From Pseudomonadota bacterium (GTDB taxonomy: Bacteria; Myxococcota_A; Polyangia; Haliangiales; Haliangiaceae): 64,000 nucleotides of DNA. The stretch is taken from the NCBI GenBank assembly GCA_022360315.1, contig JAKSDA010000107.1, positions 1 to 64,000 on the forward strand, in the 5' to 3' direction. A program made the translations under genes and the position numbers. The notes under the pieces are model-generated. The model was given only the letters and a program-made list of their open reading frames with translations, did no database searches and was not told the DNA's origin. Of this stretch, positions 8,509 to 15,408 are shown in pieces; positions within the stretch are counted from its first letter, which is position 1, and the number at the start of each line of letters is the position of its first letter.

Positions 8509-11500
8509 ATGAGGGCAATTAAACTCATTCACAGCGCTGTACTGATCGCGGTGATTGCGGTGGGGAGTGATCGGGGGTATGGCCAGGATCAGGGCGCCGG
8601 TAGCACGGATCAGGGCGACCAGGCTCGCCCTGCCGATCACCAGAGCAGCCGTCCCGGCGAGCAGACGAGCAATACGCCCGCCAGCCAGGCGAGCAGTGCG
8701 CCCGGCATAGGCCGGGGTTTCGGCCAGGATGATACCGAGGAGATCGAAGAAAAAGCGGTCAAGCTCATCATCCTGATGGGAGACCAGGTCGAACTGGAAG
8801 CCGTTGAGTTCGAGCACAAGGTCATCACAGATCCGGCGGTTATCGAGCTCAAGCATCAGGGCGACAAGCTGATCGTCATCGGAAAGCGGCCGGGCGAGAC
8901 GGTCGTGCACTTACTGGGGCGAGGAATTCACTCGTACATTTTCCAGGTCAAGGGTCGCTCGCGCTACAGTACGAAAAAAGCTGGCGTCGATCCGCTACTC
9001 CGGGACAGCACGCCGCCGCCCATTACCTATCGCGGCACGATGAAGGTGGCGCGCCGGCCAATAGTTAATCACGCGGCCAGTGTACGGACCTCGCGGGTGA
9101 TCGGCTCGGCAGCATTGAGCCATGATGGAACGAGCCAGTTTCGCCTGTCGAATTTGTCCTTGCGCGGCCAGCTCGGCGAGTTTTTTGTCCACCTGGGTGG
9201 CGTTTCCGCGTCTGTGGGCCCGACCGGCGTGGCCATACGCGGCGGCGCTGTGGGCTGGTCAAAGCACCTGAGTCCCCGCTCTCTCCGGCTCTTTGCCGGC
9301 TTTTTGCCGGCCAATCAGAGCTTTTACGTCTCTCGTGACGATCCACTGGTGGCCGGGATGGAGGCACGCAGCGATGTGTTCACTCGCAATATTCTGTGCC
9401 AGTCCTCGGGGCTCAATGTGTCATCGCTGACCTGGTATGTTGCTGCCGGCTGTCGGGCGACCACCGGAGCCGGGCTACCGGTGCAGTGGAATACCACGGG
9501 AGATATAGTCCTCGATGGGAACGGCGGCAAACTGGCCCAGGTGTCATTGGACCATATACGACCCAAGGTCACGGTTCTTACTGACGCCGATGTTCAGCAG
9601 GAGTTTTCGTCGAACATCTCCAGTCCGGGCAATTTGAACTCCCAGCAGGCTGTTCGCATGCTGACCACGCTGGGCCCGTTTGGGACGTACCGCTTCCGAG
9701 TGGGTGCCGGAGGTGGCAATCGGACGACATTTCTCGACTCCGGCAGCATCGAGACCGAACAAAAAACCTTCATGCTGGGTGTGCAGAAACGATGGGCCCC
9801 GCGTCTGCAGAGCGAGTTCGATTTTCAGAGAACGGTTGTCGACGCCACAATCCAGCGAATAGGCACCGAAATGGGACAACCGGCGACTGAAAACAACGCC
9901 CGGCAGCGGGCCCATCACGTGACTGGATCGATCCGCTGGACCCACCCGGAGTTTGGTCGGGTAAAGCTGCGCAACGTGCTGTCGTGGCGACACACCACAG
10001 ATGACCAGCGATCGTGGGCCAATATGAGTGAGCTGGGCTGGACACGAAATCTCCGCGAGGGACTGGCATACAACCTCATGGCACAGAGCGAGGTGAACAC
10101 GTCCTCCGAGGATCCGCGCGAGGAGCGGATGACTCTGTCCCTTTCGCTCAACTGGCGGAATGGCCGGCTGCTGACCAATTCGACTGTGGCCGGTACTGTG
10201 CGCCACAACCCATTCGCCTACGATTGGGCCAGTCATCTGACGATTAATGCCAAGTATCAGCTGCGCGGTAATCACACCCTTCTGGCCATAGCACAGGCGG
10301 CGGGTGATGGCTTGAAATACCAACATGGCACCCTTCTGGTTGGCTACGCCTATCGAGCTGCACCGCTGTCCACGGACGAGAGCAGCTTTAGCGACGGCAG
10401 AGTAACCGGATTGGTATTTCGCGATCTGAACCGCAACGGATTGCGCGACGAAAAAGAGCCGGGCCTCGCCAACATGGAAATACTACTGTCCGACGGGCGG
10501 CGAACCGTCACCAACACCGAAGGCGAATACGAATTCCGCGACGTCGAATCCGGCATCCACATGTTGCGCATCAATCTGCTCGCCACCCCTCAGCCCTTTC
10601 GCATGACCACAGCATCGCCGGCCAACGCCGATTTGAGCGAACTGCGCCACGCCCACATCAACTTCGGCCTGCGCGATGATGGAGAGCTGTACGGCCGGGT
10701 CTACGACGATCTCGACGAAGACGGCGAACCCGACCTCGATGAATACGGAGTGGCCAAAGTGTTGGTTCGGGTGCGCGCTGTTCGCGGTGACGAGCGAGTG
10801 GATATCGCCGACGCAGTGACCACGAGCTACGGGTATTATCGCATTCAAGGGCTGGAAAAAGGCACCTACGAGGTTTCCGTCCAACCATCGGGCCTGCCAC
10901 CTGGCTATGTATTGCCCGGGGAGGTCGTTTACACCGTGGCGATCGAGCGGCTCGACAAGAAGCAGCGCGATTTTGCCCTCAAGGGCTTGCGGGCGATTGC
11001 CGGCCGGGTCTACGCCGACCAGAATCGCAACAACCACTGGGACGAGGGAATCGATATTCCGGTTGCCGGAGCCGTGGTTGCCTATGATGGTGAGCATACA
11101 GCGCTCACAGGCCGCTCCGGGTCCTATATCATTCGAGACGTCCGCGCTGGTCAGGCCAGCGTTCAACTGCTCTCGCTACCCGTCGGCTTTCGGATGAAGG
11201 GCGGATGCTCGCACAAATCGAGACAGCGCGGGAATAAGCTGACAGACAAAACAGACGAGCGGACCCGTGAACTCACAGTGTCGCTCTACCCCGACGACAT
11301 CAACCGGGTCGACTTTGCCTGTGAGGCCACGTTCGAGGCACCGCTGGCCGTGGTCGAGTTCGCCCGCTGGAAATCCCAACTGGACCAGGGCGGGCGTGAC
11401 AAGCTCGCCGATGTCGTGGCGATGGTGCAGCGTACGCGCTGGATCCAGGAGATGGTGGTGATCGCTCGAACGGCCAATCCGCGCCGTCCTGAACTGCGAG

Positions 11501-12135
11501 TCCGCCAGCGAGTCGAGGCGGTCATGAAAGAGCTGACCAAACTGAGGGTGGCTCGCGATAAGCTCCGCGTGCACTATACCGATCTCGACATGACGGGAGA
11601 CAATGTGGCGCCGAGCAGTGTATTCCTGTACGTGAGCCGGACCGATGCACTGCATCTGTGGCGAGACTGGAGCCAGAAAACCACTCTCTTACAGTTTGCC
11701 AGGAATGAGGATAATGAGGTCGAATTGACCGAAACGAGTGACAAGTCGATCGCCGATCTGACCGATCAGCTGAAAACAGATCGCGGCATACTGCGGGTCG
11801 AGGTCGCCGGATTTGCCGTCTCGAAGAGCGAGCGCAAACAGGCCGCCAAGCGGGCCGAAAAAGTCGTGCAAAAACTGCTCGAGCGAGGCGTCGCAGCCGA
11901 GAAAATAACCCTGCGCCAGCCGATCCGGGCCCTTGACCGGTCGCCCTATCGCGGTCGAGTCGGTGTGCACGTACTGGTCGAAAAGCGGCCCCCTCCGCCG
12001 CGCCCGGCCGCGCCCGAAGCCGACCCACAGGTCGACGAGAATTCCGAGCTGGGCGAGCGCGATCTCGAAATGCCGAGTTGGTTGACGCCAACCCCGCATC
12101 TGGATAGGCTCGGACCACCGGAAAGCCAAAACTGA
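8509..12135 (+). CDS. Giant outer-membrane assembly protein: secretin-like N-domain, beta barrel, three SdrD-B domains, OmpA-like tail
   Basis: This 1208-residue protein would sit in the outer membrane and could act as the export platform or anchor of the operon. A signal peptide (1-25) is followed by a low-complexity Gln/Asp/Ser stretch. A domain at about 85-150 resembles the N-terminal pilus-secretin (CpaC/RcpA) domain (VKLIILMGDQVELE..VIVIGKRPGETVVHL-like). Residues 165-625 are long alternating aromatic/polar strands consistent with a beta barrel (FRVGAGGGNRTTF, GRVKLRNVLSWRH). Three SdrD-B-like domains begin near 630, 724 and 828 (VFRDLNRNGLRDEKEPGLANM, VYDDLDEDGEPDLDEYGV, VYADQNRNNHWDEG), each with Ca-binding-type Asp loops. 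Residues 942-1180 hold two degenerate OmpA-like units. Usher-like function is inferred from gene order. Start ATG 8509 follows GGAGAG. Confidence 0.8.
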   Translation: MRAIKLIHSAVLIAVIAVGSDRGYGQDQGAGSTDQGDQARPADHQSSRPGEQTSNTPASQASSAPGIGRGFGQDDTEEIEEKAVKLIILMGDQVELEAVEFEHKVITDPAVIELKHQGDKLIVIGKRPGETVVHLLGRGIHSYIFQVKGRSRYSTKKAGVDPLLRDSTPPPITYRGTMKVARRPIVNHAASVRTSRVIGSAALSHDGTSQFRLSNLSLRGQLGEFFVHLGGVSASVGPTGVAIRGGAVGWSKHLSPRSLRLFAGFLPANQSFYVSRDDPLVAGMEARSDVFTRNILCQSSGLNVSSLTWYVAAGCRATTGAGLPVQWNTTGDIVLDGNGGKLAQVSLDHIRPKVTVLTDADVQQEFSSNISSPGNLNSQQAVRMLTTLGPFGTYRFRVGAGGGNRTTFLDSGSIETEQKTFMLGVQKRWAPRLQSEFDFQRTVVDATIQRIGTEMGQPATENNARQRAHHVTGSIRWTHPEFGRVKLRNVLSWRHTTDDQRSWANMSELGWTRNLREGLAYNLMAQSEVNTSSEDPREERMTLSLSLNWRNGRLLTNSTVAGTVRHNPFAYDWASHLTINAKYQLRGNHTLLAIAQAAGDGLKYQHGTLLVGYAYRAAPLSTDESSFSDGRVTGLVFRDLNRNGLRDEKEPGLANMEILLSDGRRTVTNTEGEYEFRDVESGIHMLRINLLATPQPFRMTTASPANADLSELRHAHINFGLRDDGELYGRVYDDLDEDGEPDLDEYGVAKVLVRVRAVRGDERVDIADAVTTSYGYYRIQGLEKGTYEVSVQPSGLPPGYVLPGEVVYTVAIERLDKKQRDFALKGLRAIAGRVYADQNRNNHWDEGIDIPVAGAVVAYDGEHTALTGRSGSYIIRDVRAGQASVQLLSLPVGFRMKGGCSHKSRQRGNKLTDKTDERTRELTVSLYPDDINRVDFACEATFEAPLAVVEFARWKSQLDQGGRDKLADVVAMVQRTRWIQEMVVIARTANPRRPELRVRQRVEAVMKELTKLRVARDKLRVHYTDLDMTGDNVAPSSVFLYVSRTDALHLWRDWSQKTTLLQFARNEDNEVELTETSDKSIADLTDQLKTDRGILRVEVAGFAVSKSERKQAAKRAEKVVQKLLERGVAAEKITLRQPIRALDRSPYRGRVGVHVLVEKRPPPPRPAAPEADPQVDENSELGERDLEMPSWLTPTPHLDRLGPPESQN

Positions 12136-12220
12136 GACCGAGATCGAAAACCAAACCCATCGACACGCAGAAGCTGTTGGCACTTTTGCGCCTGTGGCTG
12201 TCCAGAGCGGCATAACGGCG

Positions 12221-13098
12221 ATGCCACCTGTTCCCGATAATACCACGGCAGCAGTGGATTGCGAGCCGCTCGAGGTCGAATTGGTCCTCGACGGCATCTA
12301 TCGCCGCTACGGCTGCGACTTTCGCAGCTACGCTCGGAGCCTGGTCACCCGCCGCTTGCGCGAGCGTGCCGCCGCAGATGGGCTCCACCACGTGTCCGAC
12401 CTCCTGCCCCGGCTCCTGCACGATCGCAACTGCTTGGCCAGGTTGCTCCTCGATCTGTCGATAACGGTCACTCATATGTTCCGCCAGGTCCACGCCTTTG
12501 CTGCCTTGCGTACGGTGATCGTGCCGCATCTGCAGACCTATCCGTTTTTTAAGGTGTGGCACGCCGGGTGTGCAACCGGTGAAGAGGCCTATTCCACAGC
12601 GATCGTGCTCCACGAGGAAGGCGTTCTCGACCGTGCCCGCATCTATGCAACCGACTTCAATGCCAATGCCCTGCGCACCGCTCAACCGGGCATCTACAGC
12701 CTCAAGGCCATGCACGCGTGCGAAGAGGATTACCGGCGTTCCGGAGGCAAACGGCGACTCGCCGACTACTACCGGGCCAAATACAAGTCGGCCAGATTGC
12801 ACCCGCTCCTGCGCGAGCGCATCACATTTGCCAATCACAATTTGGTCACCGATGGGGTGTTTGGGGAAATGCAGCTAGTCATGTGTCGCAACGTGCTGAC
12901 CTATTTCAACAGCACCTTGCAAGATCACGTTTTGACTCTGTTTCGCGACAGCCTGTCGCTGCGTGGGTTCTCTGTTTGGGCGACGCAGAAAGCCTGAGCT
13001 TCACCTCCGTGGCCGACGATTTCGAGCCATTGGTTCCCAATGAGAAGATCTATCGATTGGTCCAGAGCAGGTGCGCGGTAGAGCCCGTACACGGCTGA
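12221..13098 (+). pseudogene. CheR-type methyltransferase with a single-base frameshift
   Basis: CheR enzymes use S-adenosylmethionine to methylate glutamates of chemoreceptors. The reading frame carries the small N-terminal helical domain (LDGIYRRYGCDFRSYARSLV), the SAM-binding loop WHAGCATGEEAYS and the second signature VMCRNVLTYFN. After SLSLRGF at about 12970 the frame falls out and stops at 12997. The expected ending continues in another frame as LCLGDAESLSF...IYRLVQSR to a stop at 13098. One extra T at 12968-12969 (TT to TTT) would restore GFLCLGDAES. Either the gene is recently broken or the assembly has an error. The start is uncertain: ATG 12221 or GTG 12194, neither with a clear ribosome site. 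It begins under 100 bases after the outer-membrane gene. No other chemotaxis genes are near. Confidence 0.75.
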
Positions 13099-13422
13099 CC
13101 GGGGCCACCGGCGCAAAATTGCAGGGCACCTGGTGTCCGCCCGCCGCTTTGTGCCGGCCGTCCCACAATGACACATTTCGCGCAATGTGGGTTCGCCGGA
13201 ATTCCGTCCTCTTATCCCATATATAGTAGATATCAGAGCATCTTTGATAAATTCATTTTTATTTCTCAAAATCGCCAAAGATCGGTTGCTCGATTCTATT
13301 TCTGAGTTATGAATGAAGTTAGAAGCAGGCACGGCGAAACAAACGTAGCAGGATGTAGCAATTATTCGCTAAGAACTTCGCCGGGCCGTGGTGCAAACAT
13401 CATCTGATAAAGGAGTAGGAAA
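13099..13422 (+). promoter_or_regulatory. AT-rich leader of the RiPP precursor with tandem GTAGC motif
   Basis: This 324-base gap is much more AT-rich than its surroundings and holds no gene. TATAGT at 13222-13227 is a possible -10 element, without a convincing -35. GTAGC occurs twice ten bases apart (13345-13349 and 13355-13359), and the same arrangement recurs upstream of the YcaO gene. A weak 7-bp inverted repeat pairs 13332-13338 with 13377-13383. A strong ribosome site AAAGGAG (13409-13415) precedes the precursor ATG by 7 bases. Confidence 0.4.
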
Positions 13423-13731
13423 ATGGCATTTGATTTCGCGCAATGGCAAAGCACATGGGTCGAAGCGGTCTCTCTGGCCTGGCAAGACCCAGCCTTCCGG
13501 CAGGAACTCATCGCAGATCCGCGCACGGCGATCAAGGTCCACCTCAATGTCGAGTTGCCCGGTGATTTCGATATAGAAGTCATCGAAGACTCGGATTTGG
13601 GCCAGCCACTGTTTCGCAAGGCCAAGCTCGCCATCCCGCCCAAGCCGGCCAGTGCGGACACCGAGGCCAACACGCTCTCTGAATACACTCGAGAGTTGAT
13701 GGTCGGCCGATCGACGATCTGTCTTTGCTGA
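13423..13731 (+). CDS. NHLP-type RiPP precursor peptide with C-terminal STICLC core
   Basis: The peptide has 102 residues. The leader resembles the nitrile-hydratase-alpha-like (NHLP) class: VEAVSLAWQDPAFRQELIAD, then PRTAIKVHLNVELPGDFDIEVIED, matching the usual AW.DPAFR..LL.DP..AL.........P pattern. After a Pro/Lys linker and a helix (NTLSEYTRELMVGR) the peptide ends in STICLC, in which four of six residues (Ser, Thr, Cys, Cys) are potential YcaO cyclodehydration sites. Cys appears nowhere else in the peptide, which argues that the tail is the modified core. The precise leader cleavage point is unknown; GR or RS just before STICLC is possible. A canonical AAAGGAG ribosome site is present. 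The amidohydrolase and YcaO genes lie downstream on the other strand. Confidence 0.85.
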   Translation: MAFDFAQWQSTWVEAVSLAWQDPAFRQELIADPRTAIKVHLNVELPGDFDIEVIEDSDLGQPLFRKAKLAIPPKPASADTEANTLSEYTRELMVGRSTICLC

Positions 13732-13737
13732 CTCAGA

Positions 13738-13807
13738 TGGCCAGCCACGGTTGGCCATTGTCTACCGTCGCTCGTCCCACCTGGCCGGCCATGGCTGGCC
13801 AGGTGGG
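13738..13807 (+). terminator. Two hairpins just after the RiPP precursor
   Basis: A 9-bp hairpin (13738-13746 with 13749-13757, one G-U pair) starts 7 bases after the precursor stop. A stronger 11-bp hairpin follows: CCCACCTGGCC at 13776-13786 pairs with 13797-13807 and leaves a 10-base loop. A short T-stretch comes after a few bases (GCGAAGTTTTG). Together they plausibly end or stabilise the short precursor mRNA. Confidence 0.5.
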
Positions 13808-13875
13808 GCGAAGTTTTGTGACCCGCACAAACTGCCGCCACCGTTCGCGCGGACTCTGAGCGGCTGCGCTCAGCT

Positions 13876-14037
13876 AAGAGCCGGTCCAAAAACTCTCCGC
13901 GTCGCCAGAGCGCCGATCCATCACCGCCAGCGGGCTTGCTTGTCGGTCAAATACCCCCGGTATTGTCCACTCCTCGCCCACCCACTGGCGGCGCGCCTCG
14001 TCGCTCTGGCTCGGTCCGAGGTTTTTGGACCGGCTCT
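13876..14037. repeat. MITE-like element with about 17-bp terminal inverted repeats
   Basis: AGAGCCGGTCCAAAAAC starts near 13876 and its exact complement GTTTTTGGACCGGCTCT ends near 14037. The inner flanks are also partly complementary (GCCAGAGCG inside both arms). The 160-base body has no convincing gene. Short length, terminal inverted repeats and an intergenic site suggest a miniature inverted-repeat element. I see no clear target-site duplication. Confidence 0.5.
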
Positions 14038-14040
14038 AAA

Positions 14041-14212
14041 CAGAAACACCTTGGTTGTGGATCAAACGAGGTGTCTCTGTTGCAAAGCCAACGGCCGAAC
14101 CGGCCGGGACTCCAGCCGTCCGGGGGCTTTGCCCAAAAATGATAGCCCGAACGCCAAGCGGTCGGGCCGCGCACGATCACGTTGGGGCCGTTCCAACGTG
14201 ATCGTGTGTAAC
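14041..14212 (+). repeat. Dispersed repeat family 1, copy A (full length, overlaps amidohydrolase 3' end)
   Basis: A head hairpin pairs CAGAAACACC (14041-14050) with 14070-14079 around a loop containing TTGTGGATCAAAC. A tail of about 130 bases follows: AACGGCCGAACCGGCCGGG, then CCGTCCGGGGGCTTTGCCC, then CCCGAACGCCAAGCGGTC, ending in AACGTGATCGTGTGTAAC. The reverse complement of 19600-19760 aligns to it almost throughout. The last part encodes the final residues and stop of the amidohydrolase. Confidence 0.8.
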
Positions 14213-15367
14213 TGGTCGATAAAAGCGGTGGGGGTTGTGCCAGACCATTTTATGGACTACAGCACTCGACAGGCGACGTTCGAGTCCAAGAGCCTTGTCG
14301 AGCGCGTCGGATTCGTGATCAAAATGGGGAAAATCGCTGCCAAAGAGCAGCGATTCTTGCCCGACGAATCGGATCAGGCCCTCGAGATAGGGCTCTTCGG
14401 GCTCGAGTGTCACAAAGCACTGCCGGCGGAAGTATTCCGAGGGTTTCATGCGGACATGTTCCTCGACCTCGCCGGCGAGGCTTTTGTACTCGACCTCATC
14501 CAATCGCCACAGCCAGTACGGTAACCAGCCGCAACCCGCTTCCAGAAGCGCAATACGCAGCCCCGGGTGCCTGTCCAGCACGCCGCCTTCGATGAGGGCG
14601 AGCAGCGCCATCATCTGCTCCATGGGATGGGAGCAAGCATGAAGGGCAAAACGGCTGGAGAAACGGTCGTATCCGGTGGTGGGTAAATGGGTATGAGTGC
14701 CCTCGTGAAGGCTCACCGCAATCGAGCGCCGCTCGCATTCGGTCCAAAATGTCTCGTAGTCCGGGTGACTGAGAGTGCGCCGCTTGACCGGATTGGGTCG
14801 CAGCACCACCGCTGTCCAACCAAATCCGGCTATTCGCTGAAGCTCCGATACCATATCTTGCGGATCGTGACGGCTGATGAGCCCGACGCCGCGCAGCCGT
14901 TCGGGACAGGCGCTGCAAAAATCGTGTAGCCAGTTGTTGTAGGCTCGGGCCAACGCGGCTGCCACGGCCGGCTCCATCGAATCCACAGCGACAGCAAAGC
15001 TAGCGATGGTGGGATACAGATATGCAATGTCGACGCCCTCTTCATCCATCGCGACGAGCTGAGTATCGGGGCGCAGTGCTCTCCGGGTCATTTCAGCTCT
15101 GCGCTGAGCCACCAGGGCCAGCTCGATGCGCGCCCGTTCGGACAGCTTGGCCACGATGGGCTGGCCGTCGATCACGATCTCGGGCGGCAGCGGGACAAGA
15201 GCGCGTCCTCCCAGGCGCTGCACTCGCTCCGACATGGTTTCCTGGCCTGGCAACGACCGGTGAGAAGGAGCGTATTGAATAAACTCCGGTTCCAGGTACT
15301 CCTGCCACAAATCAACAGGCTCGATGATATGCCTGTCGGCATCTACAATGCGATACCCTGCACGCAT
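14177..15367 (-). CDS. Metal-dependent amidohydrolase (amidohydrolase_2 type) in a RiPP locus
   Basis: The protein has 396 residues and belongs to the ACMSD-like amidohydrolase_2 family of TIM-barrel hydrolases and decarboxylases. The N-terminal motif is IVDADRHIIEPVDLW (the usual D.H is D.H here, metal ligands Asp and His). GTHTHLPTTGYD, HACSHPMEQMMALLALIEGGVLDRHPGLRIALLEAG and LLFGSDFPHFD give the further metal-binding His and catalytic Asp. The family occurs beside YcaO enzymes in some azoline RiPP clusters, where one member (bottromycin) assists macrocycle formation. Here it lies 41 bases after the YcaO gene on the same strand, so they are likely co-transcribed. The last residues (about THDHVGTAPT) come from repeat copy A. 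The start is ATG 15367, with AAAGGAATATTCC upstream. Its substrate is unknown. Confidence 0.85.
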   Translation of the reverse strand: MRAGYRIVDADRHIIEPVDLWQEYLEPEFIQYAPSHRSLPGQETMSERVQRLGGRALVPLPPEIVIDGQPIVAKLSERARIELALVAQRRAEMTRRALRPDTQLVAMDEEGVDIAYLYPTIASFAVAVDSMEPAVAAALARAYNNWLHDFCSACPERLRGVGLISRHDPQDMVSELQRIAGFGWTAVVLRPNPVKRRTLSHPDYETFWTECERRSIAVSLHEGTHTHLPTTGYDRFSSRFALHACSHPMEQMMALLALIEGGVLDRHPGLRIALLEAGCGWLPYWLWRLDEVEYKSLAGEVEEHVRMKPSEYFRRQCFVTLEPEEPYLEGLIRFVGQESLLFGSDFPHFDHESDALDKALGLERRLSSAVVHKMVWHNPHRFYRPVTHDHVGTAPT

Positions 15368-15408
15368 GGAATATTCCTTTCACAAAACAGGATCCTTCCG
15401 TATCCTGA

